Origin: Clostridiales bacterium
GTDB taxonomy: Bacteria > Bacillota > Clostridia > Lachnospirales > Lachnospiraceae
Assembly (NCBI GenBank): GCA_003343625.1
Contig: QAKV01000002.1
Coordinates: 1 to 11,462 of the forward strand
Length of the DNA: 11,462 bases
Direction: 5' to 3'
Shown here: piece after piece, positions 1-6,058 of the stretch
How the letters are laid out: the number at the start of each line of letters is the position of its first letter
Numbering within the stretch: the stretch's first letter is position 1
The notes under the pieces: generated by a model
Seen by the model: only the letters and a program-made list of their open reading frames with translations
Databases searched by the model: none
What the model was told of the DNA's origin: nothing
Translations under genes and position numbers: made by a program

Positions 1-50
1 CGACACTGCGGGTATGAACCGCATGCTCTAGCCAACTGAGCTATCTCGCC
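1..50 (-). tRNA. tRNA-Met (CAU anticodon), 3' part cut off by the window edge
   Basis: Read on the minus strand from base 50, this gives an acceptor 5' strand GGCGAGA, then UA, a D arm with GCUC/GAGC, and an anticodon arm UGCGG-UUCAUAC-CCGCA with anticodon CAU. The variable loop follows and the T arm lies outside the window. The anticodon stem lacks the GGG/CCC run of initiator tRNA and the first base is G, so elongator Met is favoured. A tRNA-Ile2, whose CAU is later modified to lysidine, cannot be excluded without the T arm. It lies ten bases downstream of tRNA-Val and is probably on the same transcript. Confidence 0.9.
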
Positions 51-60
51 GGAATCGATA

Positions 61-133
61 TGGGGCCTACAGGGCTCGAACCTGTGACCCTCTGCTTGTA
101 AGGCAGATGCTCTCCCAGCTGAGCTAAGACCCC
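61..133 (-). tRNA. tRNA-Val (UAC anticodon)
   Basis: This is a complete 73-base cloverleaf on the minus strand. The acceptor pair is GGGGUCU with AGGCCCC (one U-G pair), the discriminator is A, and the D arm is GCUC/GAGC. The anticodon arm is UCUGC-CUUACAA-GCAGA with anticodon UAC, and the T arm is ACAGG-UUCGAGC-CCUGU. The CCA end is not encoded, so the tRNA nucleotidyltransferase must add it. It is the first gene of a minus-strand tRNA operon that continues into the CAU tRNA and probably beyond the window. Confidence 0.97.
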
Positions 134-168
134 GTATCTGCAGGCCGCTTTCTCGCGACTGCTTGATT

Positions 169-197
169 AGTATACAAAATAAGGCATAAAATGTCAA
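169..197 (-). promoter_or_regulatory. Sigma-A promoter of the tRNA-Val operon
   Basis: On the minus strand a perfect -35 box TTGACA (192-197) and a -10 box TATACT (169-174) are separated by exactly 17 bases. The predicted start falls around 160-163, leaving a leader of roughly 30 bases before the mature tRNA-Val. The match is the best in the window, as expected for a stable-RNA operon. The promoter begins 27 bases past the stop codon of the protease gene. Confidence 0.92.
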
Positions 198-199
198 GC

Positions 200-221
200 A
201 CTTTTTCAAAAAAGTTTTTTG
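200..221 (-). promoter_or_regulatory. UP-like element upstream of the tRNA promoter
   Basis: Two bases upstream of the -35 box the minus strand carries a block of six A, a C, six T, a G and five A. Laid against the known UP-element consensus (A-tract, T-tract, then a proximal A-tract), it fits at all but one constrained position. UP elements bind the alpha-subunit C-terminal domains of RNA polymerase and raise output of rRNA and tRNA promoters. The block can also fold into a 7-bp A/T hairpin (200-215), but no T-run follows, so a terminator role is unlikely. Confidence 0.7.
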
Positions 222-223
222 CC

Positions 224-1057
224 TTAAGCGGCCTGCTGCATCGCGACTATCGTCAACCAGCTATTGAACTCTGAAAGAATATCCCCATAAGGTACTGCCC
301 AGCAGATTCCGTAAGTGTCCCCTCCGGAAACGCTTCCTACCCAGATCCCTTCCGGCGTATAGAGCGCCCCGCCGCTGGAGCCGTAAGAAATATCCGAATA
401 GAACTGCAGCACGTTCTGCATCTGGTTATTGGGATATACTACGCTGTATTGATCCAAAATTCCGGCCAGCGCGAGAGCGTTGGGATCGTCGGATGAATTC
501 ACCGCAAACAGCAGATCCCCCTGGTTTTTTCCCGCTTCCTGCGCATTCATCCCGGGAGCCGGGGAAATCGCCGACAACGTTTCTTCGCTCAGCGCGCCCG
601 CATCCACCGCTATAAAGCCAACATCCTTCGCCGGATTTTTGTAGACCACCACACCGTCACAGCGGGTTCCATCCGCGAACTCCACCTCCGTATGCACGTG
701 TTTCAGGCAATGCGCCGCCGTGGAAACATAGATCCTGTTTTGATCCATAGTCAGAATCACGCCGCTTCCCTGCGTTTCGTAAATCAGGCCCAGCGCATCC
801 GCATCGCTATAATTATCCACTTTCACATTGTGGGCATAGGTGGACGGCGCTACTGTATCTACCGTCGGCTGCAGCGCCGCCGTAGCCTTTTCGATCTCTT
901 CATACAGCGCCTGCTTTTCCGCAGCGACAGCTTTGGTTCCGTAAGCCGGCGCCCTGTAATCCGTCCCCTGTTCGCCGGCAGCCTGCGCCTCCATGGCGGT
1001 TTCCGGGATCATCGCCAAACAGGCGGCGAGCAAAAAAGCCAGAATTTTCTTTTTCAT
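224..1057 (-). CDS. Secreted trypsin-like serine protease
   Basis: This 277-residue protein is a trypsin-fold serine endopeptidase exported from the cell. The N-terminus is a signal peptide: KKK, a hydrophobic core over residues 5-18, and an AQA-A cleavage site near residue 26. A LAAC tetrad at 10-13 resembles a lipobox, but the core before it is short. The catalytic triad is visible as His116 in STAAHC, Asp145 in AKDVGFIAV and Ser228 in GSSGGALY. Residues 30-95 form a linker before the protease fold. There is no PDZ domain and no C-terminal anchor, so it is a minimal S1 protease rather than a full HtrA. AGGAG lies 11 bases before the start. The gene is divergent from the DUF2142-like gene and ends just before the tRNA promoter. 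The substrate is unknown. Confidence 0.88.
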   Translation of the reverse strand: MKKKILAFLLAACLAMIPETAMEAQAAGEQGTDYRAPAYGTKAVAAEKQALYEEIEKATAALQPTVDTVAPSTYAHNVKVDNYSDADALGLIYETQGSGVILTMDQNRIYVSTAAHCLKHVHTEVEFADGTRCDGVVVYKNPAKDVGFIAVDAGALSEETLSAISPAPGMNAQEAGKNQGDLLFAVNSSDDPNALALAGILDQYSVVYPNNQMQNVLQFYSDISYGSSGGALYTPEGIWVGSVSGGDTYGICWAVPYGDILSEFNSWLTIVAMQQAA

Positions 1058-1103
1058 CCGAAAACGATCTCCTCTCCTCGCTTCTTCCTTCCGGTTGCCT
1101 TTT

Positions 1104-1133
1104 ATTGTAACATCCTTTTCCCCTTTTTGTCAC
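1104..1133 (-). promoter_or_regulatory. Probable promoter of the protease gene
   Basis: On the minus strand there is a -35-like GTGACA (1128-1133), an 18-base spacer, and a -10 TACAAT (1104-1109) preceded by TG as an extended -10. It lies about 47 bases before the protease start codon. The boxes are good but not perfect, so this is a prediction. Confidence 0.6.
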
Positions 1134-1156
1134 TTTCTTTTCTCCCCGTTTCATTG

Positions 1157-1162
1157 TATACT
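1157..1162 (+). promoter_or_regulatory. Possible -10 box for the DUF2142-like gene
   Basis: TATACT occurs 27 bases before the ATG at 1190. No convincing -35 box is found at 16-18 bases upstream. A TTGTCA at 1127-1132 is 24 bases away, which is too far. The promoter is therefore tentative and may depend on an activator, or may lie elsewhere in the 132-base divergent gap. Confidence 0.35.
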
Positions 1163-1189
1163 AATTCCATCACGATAGGGAGAAAATAT

Positions 1190-3124
1190 ATGATAACGCG
1201 AAATAGAACCAGATATATAATCGATTTTTGTATCCTCATTCTGTTCCTGGCGTCCCTCGTCTGGGCGTTCCGATTTCCCGTCAGGCAGGAACTGTCCGTG
1301 GAGATGTATTACCGCAATGCGCCGGAAGGCATCCTTTCGCAGCTCTTCTGGGGCACAGACGGAAATCTGTCCGCCGAAAACTGTTCCGATGGGCAACGGG
1401 ACGGCAATATCGTCCTCTTTTCCCTGCCCCAGTCTCCCCGGGAACTGAAAATGTTGCGGATCGACCCATCCAACACGGAAGAAGTCTACAGCATTACCCG
1501 CATTTCTTTCCTGCTCAACGGCGAATACTTCCGAGCTATGAACGCGGATGAGATTCTGGAAAAATTCGTCCCCGTCAACGCAGATCTGACGCTTTCGGGA
1601 GAAGAACTCATCATCACCCCAAAAAGCGCGGACAGCGGCCTGCTCATCGACAGCGATGAGCTCAATGCCAGCGCCGTAGAGGCTTCCGACGCGCTGCGCG
1701 CGCGTCAGATCCGGCAGCGTTGTTTCTCCCTGCTCTTTCTGTCCGCCGCTCTGATCGCCCTGGTTCACTGCGCCTCCTCTCTGCGGCGCTATTTTGTGTC
1801 CCTCTTTTCCCGGGACGAAAGCGGGCGCTTCGACTGGTTTTCCCTGATCGCCACAGCGGTGATGGCCGGCGCCCTTCTGGTGGTTCTCGTGATCGGCCTG
1901 GGCAGCGAGCTGGGGCTACATCCCGACGAATGGGACGTCAAGGCCTGTCTTGACTACGGCATGACCCATTTTTTGCCTCCCGACATGCGGGATCCCGCTG
2001 TCGCCAACACCTACAGCGGCTACGGATATACGAAGCTGGAGAATTACACCTGGTATTTCTTCTTGGCCGGAAAAATCGCGCTTTTGTTCCGCACACTATT
2101 CTATTCGCTGCCCTACTACCGAATTCCCAATCTTTTGCTCTTCGCAGCGCTGGCCATCCTATTCGCCCGCAATATCCGCCGAAAAAACTGGCTGATGGCG
2201 GCTCTCGGCATCTGCGTCCAGGCCTGGTATATCTTTTCCTATACCACAGCGGACGCCCTGGACTTTTTTCTGGCTTTTTTCGCCGTTTATTTGCTTTCCT
2301 CCGAGGACAGCCTGCTGTTTCGCGCTGTGGATACGGTCAAACTCACGGGAAAATCGATCCCTGGATTCCTCCTTCTGGGCTTTCTCTTCGGCATGATCGC
2401 CCTGGGGAAACCCAACTATCTGTCCATTTTGGCGCTGGTTTTCTTCGTCCTCCTCTTCCGCCTGATCCGGCAGAAAAACCCGGAGCAGAAGAAGGCTCTG
2501 TGGCGCAACTATTTTCTCATTCTGGGGATTTTCGCCGCGGTATTCCTCTTCCGCGCCGGCTTCGACCTGTATCACTACGGCACGCAAAAGGCGGCGGTTA
2601 AAGAAGCCGTAGCCATCGAACATGCCCACGAAGACAAAAATCCGGCAACTCCCGTGGAGGAACAAAATCCCTCCTGGCACATGATGTCCAGGGGCGCCAC
2701 CCTGCAGGATTTCTTCGACGAGAACCCCGAATGGTTTTCCATGAGCTATAAGAGTTTCTGCGGCCTGATCCAGGATACGGACACGGGACTTTGGTATTAT
2801 GCGTGCATGGGATTTTTCTATGCAGTCCTTCTGGCCGGCATCGCCTGTTTCGCCTTCCGTTATGGCGACTTTTGGACGAAGTTGGAGTTCCTCGTCGGCA
2901 TCCTGCTCATGGCCGGCGGCGTCGCCGCGTCCGTGATCAACTCCTATGTGATCGACTCCCAGGCCCAGGGCCGCTATCTGCTGCCCCTGATCCTGATCGC
3001 CGGTTATCTGGCCAGCCGCACTCCGAGACTATTCGAAAAATGGTATTTCCGCCTCCTTCTGGCCGCCGCTGGAGTTTTCTCCGTGGGTTACTTCGGTCTG
3101 GTAGGCGTTCCATTGTTCCTGTAA
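1190..3124 (+). CDS. Multi-pass membrane protein, DUF2142/GT-C glycosyltransferase-like
   Basis: This 644-residue integral membrane protein has a first membrane helix at about 9-28 and a soluble, probably outward-facing domain over about 30-175. A further dozen or so hydrophobic segments follow from about 179 to the end. HPDEW at 244-248 sits just after a membrane helix, where GT-C glycosyltransferases keep their catalytic acidic residue. KPNYLSIL (about 407) and QGRYLLP (593-599) match motifs I associate with DUF2142 membrane proteins. I infer transfer of a sugar from a lipid-linked donor to a surface glycan, or a related cell-envelope role; the substrate cannot be read. The open frame extends upstream to 692, but AGGGAG at 1177-1182, seven bases before ATG 1190, fixes the start and the extension would be antisense to the protease. 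It is probably co-transcribed with the next gene. Confidence 0.75.
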   Translation: MITRNRTRYIIDFCILILFLASLVWAFRFPVRQELSVEMYYRNAPEGILSQLFWGTDGNLSAENCSDGQRDGNIVLFSLPQSPRELKMLRIDPSNTEEVYSITRISFLLNGEYFRAMNADEILEKFVPVNADLTLSGEELIITPKSADSGLLIDSDELNASAVEASDALRARQIRQRCFSLLFLSAALIALVHCASSLRRYFVSLFSRDESGRFDWFSLIATAVMAGALLVVLVIGLGSELGLHPDEWDVKACLDYGMTHFLPPDMRDPAVANTYSGYGYTKLENYTWYFFLAGKIALLFRTLFYSLPYYRIPNLLLFAALAILFARNIRRKNWLMAALGICVQAWYIFSYTTADALDFFLAFFAVYLLSSEDSLLFRAVDTVKLTGKSIPGFLLLGFLFGMIALGKPNYLSILALVFFVLLFRLIRQKNPEQKKALWRNYFLILGIFAAVFLFRAGFDLYHYGTQKAAVKEAVAIEHAHEDKNPATPVEEQNPSWHMMSRGATLQDFFDENPEWFSMSYKSFCGLIQDTDTGLWYYACMGFFYAVLLAGIACFAFRYGDFWTKLEFLVGILLMAGGVAASVINSYVIDSQAQGRYLLPLILIAGYLASRTPRLFEKWYFRLLLAAAGVFSVGYFGLVGVPLFL

Positions 3125-3132
3125 AAGGAGGT
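3124..3132 (+). promoter_or_regulatory. Strong ribosome binding site of the 83-residue gene
   Basis: AAAGGAGGT is complementary to the anti-Shine-Dalgarno end of 16S rRNA over its full length. It starts at the last base of the upstream stop codon and ends six bases before ATG 3139. It decides the start of the small gene and suggests strong translation from the shared mRNA. Confidence 0.85.
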
Positions 3133-3138
3133 ATCCCG

Positions 3139-3390
3139 ATGATCGATCCTTCCACCATCCACTCAAATTTCATCAAAAAAGAACCACAGTCGGGCAGCGA
3201 TAAAGGCTTGCGCTATCTTTTCGCCAAAGGAAAAGACGGTGACGCGGACTGTCTGGACGTCACCGCCTGGCCGGAACCCCTCTGTTATGCCAAGACGCCG
3301 GGGCATCTGAAAAAACTTCGGAAATTTCCCCTGACTGCGGACGGAATCGCCGCCGCAGTGGACTGGCTCAACTCCTCCGAAGTTCGATAA
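3139..3390 (+). CDS. Small hypothetical protein, 83 residues
   Basis: I do not recognise this protein. It is soluble, with no signal peptide or membrane segment. It is rich in charged residues in the first half, followed by a compact stretch CLDVTAWPEPLCYAKTP (38-54) containing two cysteines, and a basic HLKKLRKF segment (56-63). The end, LTADGIAAAVDWLNSSE, looks like an amphipathic helix. The start is fixed by the consensus ribosome binding site immediately upstream. It begins 14 bases after the membrane-protein stop codon and is followed by a plus-strand terminator at 3527-3555, so the two genes probably form one operon. The strong translation signal and intact frame argue for a real gene. 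Confidence 0.72.
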   Translation: MIDPSTIHSNFIKKEPQSGSDKGLRYLFAKGKDGDADCLDVTAWPEPLCYAKTPGHLKKLRKFPLTADGIAAAVDWLNSSEVR

Positions 3391-3434
3391 ACTGAATATT
3401 GCTGAATCGCACAATCTCGTTCTCTATATCGTAC

Positions 3435-3456
3435 AAAAAGTGTGCGCCGGGGCGCA
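3435..3456 (-). terminator. Probable terminator of the purL-queH-argS transcript
   Basis: On the minus strand a GC hairpin, TGCGCC paired with GGCGCA around a CC centre (3443-3456), is followed by CAC and then five T (3436-3440). The stem must open to about four pairs with a four-base loop, or six pairs counted strictly, so it is short. It lies about 110 bases past the argS stop and shares its upstream arm with the nested palindrome next to it. Confidence 0.5.
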
Positions 3457-3513
3457 TACTCGCGCCGGGCGCGGTTGCCGTCAGGCAACGCCCTGCTTTT
3501 CGCGCGAGTGCGC
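3452..3513. repeat. Nested GC-rich inverted repeat in the convergent gap
   Basis: The outer arms are GCGC (3452-3455) plus ACTCGCGC (3458-3465), pairing with GCGCGAGT (3502-3509) plus GCGC (3510-3513): twelve pairs with a two-base bulge. Inside them GGGC (3467-3470) pairs with GCCC (3490-3493), and GTTGCC (3474-3479) pairs with GGCAAC (3484-3489) around the tetraloop GTCA. The whole could form a 62-base hairpin on either strand. Its left arm overlaps the minus-strand terminator stem, so the two folds exclude each other. It may be a REP-like extragenic palindrome or an extra terminator; only other genome copies could tell. Confidence 0.6.
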
Positions 3514-3526
3514 ATTCTCAGCGGAA

Positions 3527-3555
3527 GGCTGCCGGTGCAGGCGGCCCTTTTCTTT
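3527..3555 (+). terminator. Rho-independent terminator of the plus-strand operon
   Basis: GGCTGCC (3527-3533) pairs with GGCGGCC (3540-3546) through seven pairs, one of them G-U, around the loop GGTGCA. It is followed by CTTTTCTTT. It lies 137 bases past the stop of the 83-residue gene and ends only eleven bases from the argS stop codon. The U-tract is interrupted by one C, so efficiency is uncertain. Confidence 0.65.
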
Positions 3556-3566
3556 GGCTTTAAAAA

Positions 3567-5336
3567 TTACATCCGGTCCGGCGCCGAGAATCCCAGCACG
3601 TCGATGCACGTTTCCAGCACATCCCGGGTCAGAATCAACAGCGCAATCCAGCTGCCCTTTCTCTCCCTGTCTTCTTCGGAGATGATCTTCGTCTCGTGAT
3701 AAAACTTGTTGAACGCGTTGGCCAGGTCGTAAATGTAAGCGCATACTTTATGGGGCGCAGCCTCCTGTCCTGCGTTCTCCATCATCGCGTTAAATCCTGC
3801 CAGCTGCATCATCAGATCCTTCTGGGGCGCATTTTCCGGATCCCGGAAGGCGAGCCCGGAAAGCTGTCCTCCCATTTCCCGATAGCGATTTAAGATGGAC
3901 TTGATCCGAACGATGGTATAGAGAATATACGGTCCCGTATCTCCTTCAAAGGAAGTAAAACGGTCGATATCGAAAATATAGTCCTTGCTGGCCTGATTGG
4001 ACAAATCCCCATATTTTAAAGCGGACAGTCCGATGATCTTCGCGGTCTTGCGGGCTTCTTCCTCCGAAATATCCTGGCGGCTCTCCACCACTTTGCGGTA
4101 CATTTCCTCATCGATATCCCGAACCAGATACTCCAGCCGCATCACCCCGCCTTCGCGGGTCTTGAAAGGCTTTCCATCCTTGCCGTTCATGGTGCCGAAT
4201 CCGATGTGGCGCAACCGGGTTTCAGGCTTCACCAGCCCCGCTTTTCTCGCTACGCGGAATACCTGCAAAAAGTGCATTTCCTGTCGCTTGTCGGTCAGGT
4301 AAATCAATTCATCCGCATGGAGATTTTCCATCCGATCCTGAATCGTGGCCAGATCCGTGGTAGCGTACAGCGCGGCTCCGTCGGATTTTAAGATGATGCA
4401 GGGCGGAATCTCCTTGGTATCCGTCTCTTCCCTTACATCCACTACCAGCGCGCCTTCGCTCTCATGGGCCAGCCCCTGCTCCTTCAGCCGCTCGACCAAC
4501 CCCGGAATCAGGGGATCCACATCCGATTCCCCTTTCCAGAGATCGAATTCCACGTTCAGCTCGGCGTAATTTTTCTTCAAATCCGCCACGGATACGTCGA
4601 TGATGTGCTTCCAAAGCGCCCGATACCCTTTTCTTCCCCTTTGCAGTTCCAGGGTTGCCTGCAGCGCAGCTTCCTTATAGGCCGGATCCTCTTTGGACTT
4701 CCCGCTTGCCGTGGGGTAAATCTCTTCTAATTCCGATACCGTAAAGGGCGCTTCGGCCGGATATTCGCCGTCAAAGGTTTCGTCAAAGTATACCAGTTCC
4801 GGCTTTCTCTCCTTCAGCTCCGTGATGATCAGCCCCATCTGCAGCCCCCAGTCTCCCAGATGCACATCGCCGATGACCCGATGGCCGTTATAACGACAGA
4901 TCCTCTTAATGCTTTCCCCGATCACTGCAGAGCGCAGATGGCCTACATGGAGAGGCTTCGCCACGTTGGGACCGCCGTAGTCCACCACGATGGTCTTCTC
5001 CTTTTCGGGCGGATTGAGCCCGAACTTTTCCGCTTCCGCCATTTGTGCCACATAGTCCCGAACGAAACTGTCCTTCAATTTCAGGTTTAAAAATCCCGGC
5101 GCCACCGCGGACACGTCCTCAAATACCTCGCTGTCCGCCAGCTGCTGTGCCACTTCGCCCGCGATGGCGATGGGCGCCTTATGATATTTCTTCGCGCCCG
5201 CCATGGCGCCGTTGCACTGATATTCGCACAGGTCGGGACGGTTGGACGCCGTCACCTTCCCTAAGTCTTCATCATATCCGGCCAGAGAAAAGCCCCGCTT
5301 CATCTCCCCGGAAATGAGATCCAGAAATTTTACCAT
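3567..5336 (-). CDS. argS: Arginyl-tRNA synthetase
   Basis: This class I aminoacyl-tRNA synthetase charges tRNA-Arg with arginine in the cytoplasm, using ATP. It has 589 residues, the normal length. Residues 1-100 form the N-terminal tRNA-contacting domain. The HIGH signature is HVGH (130-133) within KPLHVGHLRSAVIGE. The KMSKS counterpart is the PFKTREGG variant around 390-397, as in many ArgRS enzymes. The C-terminal helical anticodon-binding domain ends in PDRM, close to the usual ArgRS terminus, so the gene is complete. AGGAG lies seven bases before the ATG, inside the end of queH. The start codon follows the queH stop after a single base (TGA-A-ATG), so translational coupling is likely. 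It is the last gene of the purL-queH-argS cluster. Confidence 0.97.
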   Translation of the reverse strand: MVKFLDLISGEMKRGFSLAGYDEDLGKVTASNRPDLCEYQCNGAMAGAKKYHKAPIAIAGEVAQQLADSEVFEDVSAVAPGFLNLKLKDSFVRDYVAQMAEAEKFGLNPPEKEKTIVVDYGGPNVAKPLHVGHLRSAVIGESIKRICRYNGHRVIGDVHLGDWGLQMGLIITELKERKPELVYFDETFDGEYPAEAPFTVSELEEIYPTASGKSKEDPAYKEAALQATLELQRGRKGYRALWKHIIDVSVADLKKNYAELNVEFDLWKGESDVDPLIPGLVERLKEQGLAHESEGALVVDVREETDTKEIPPCIILKSDGAALYATTDLATIQDRMENLHADELIYLTDKRQEMHFLQVFRVARKAGLVKPETRLRHIGFGTMNGKDGKPFKTREGGVMRLEYLVRDIDEEMYRKVVESRQDISEEEARKTAKIIGLSALKYGDLSNQASKDYIFDIDRFTSFEGDTGPYILYTIVRIKSILNRYREMGGQLSGLAFRDPENAPQKDLMMQLAGFNAMMENAGQEAAPHKVCAYIYDLANAFNKFYHETKIISEEDRERKGSWIALLILTRDVLETCIDVLGFSAPDRM

Positions 5337-5337
5337 T

Positions 5338-6033
5338 TCAGTTCTCCTGTTCCTTTTCCATTTTTCCGCCAGCGCAGTCCGCTCTCAGAGCAGCGCCGCT
5401 CATCCTTTGATCCCTCTCCGCCTTCGAAAAAGCGCATCCGCAGTAATCCTGCCGGTACAACCCGTATTCCCGGCTCAACTCGATGGAACGCTGGTACCCG
5501 CCCTTTTTCTTGAAATCTGAAGGCAGATAACGGACACCGCATTTTGCGCCCTCCGCCCGGCCGATTTCGTTGAGCTTCTGAGCGTTTTTCAACGGGCTGA
5601 TGGACAGAGTGGTCGTGAAATAATCGCAGCCTCCTTCGGCGGCCACCCGGGCCGCTTCCGAAAGCCTGAGAGCATAGCAGGCAAAGCATCGCTCCCCGCC
5701 TTCCGGGCAATCCTCAAGCCCTCTGACAGCCTCCAGAAAACGGGAGGGCTCATAGTCTCCCTCCACAAAGGAAATCCTTCCGCAGGAGTCCGGGCGGGCG
5801 TTCATTTCCCCGATCAGCCGCTTCTGCTCCTCCACCCGATGCCGGTACTCCTCCGGGAACGAGATGTTGGGGTTATAATAAAAAACCGTGATCTCGAAAT
5901 ACTGCCTCAGATATTCCAGGCAGTAGCTGGAGCAGGGGGCACAGCAGCTGTGCAGAAGCAGCCTCCTGTGCCGATCCGGCAGCTTTTTAAGCTCCTTTTC
6001 CAGCTCCAGCTGATAATTCACCTTCTGGTTCAT
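5338..6033 (-). CDS. queH: Epoxyqueuosine reductase QueH
   Basis: QueH reduces epoxyqueuosine to queuosine at the wobble base of tRNAs with GUN anticodons (Asp, Asn, His, Tyr), the last step of that pathway. It is unrelated to the cobalamin-dependent QueG. The 231-residue protein shows the family's paired cysteines CCAPC (Cys30, Cys31, Cys34) near the N-terminus and RCFACYALRL (Cys116, Cys119) in the middle, which together hold the iron-sulfur cluster and iron. Other family-like stretches are YNPNI (53-57), FTTTLSISP (139-147) and YRQDYCGC (193-200). AAAGGAAA precedes the start. The gene begins 25 bases after purL and ends one base before argS, so the three are probably one transcript. The assignment to DUF208/QueH is firm; activity is inferred. 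Confidence 0.94.
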   Translation of the reverse strand: MNQKVNYQLELEKELKKLPDRHRRLLLHSCCAPCSSYCLEYLRQYFEITVFYYNPNISFPEEYRHRVEEQKRLIGEMNARPDSCGRISFVEGDYEPSRFLEAVRGLEDCPEGGERCFACYALRLSEAARVAAEGGCDYFTTTLSISPLKNAQKLNEIGRAEGAKCGVRYLPSDFKKKGGYQRSIELSREYGLYRQDYCGCAFSKAERDQRMSGAALRADCAGGKMEKEQEN

Positions 6034-6058
6034 CCGATTTCCTTTCTCAGACCGCCGC

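Larger units (their letters stand above)
140..236. repeat. 11-bp inverted repeat bracketing the tRNA promoter
   Basis: GCAGGCCGCTT at 140-150 recurs as its exact reverse complement at 226-236. The right arm lies in the last codons and stop of the protease gene and the left arm in the tRNA leader. The 75 bases between hold the whole tRNA promoter and its UP-like element. A transcript reading through from the protease gene could pair the two arms. The repeat itself is seen directly; any function is conjecture. Confidence 0.6.

Noticed and set aside
200..215. A/T hairpin as terminator of the protease gene
   Set aside because: The stem is only A/T pairs apart from one, the loop is two bases and no T-run follows on the minus strand. 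Its position fits an UP element better.
692..1189. N-terminal extension of the DUF2142-like frame
   Set aside because: It is antisense to the protease signal and catalytic region, has low-complexity composition, and the ribosome binding site places the start at 1190.
2159..2680. A 173-codon minus-strand open frame inside the DUF2142-like gene
   Set aside because: It is antisense to a multi-helix membrane protein. The Glu/Gln-rich translation is the expected complement of hydrophobic codons.
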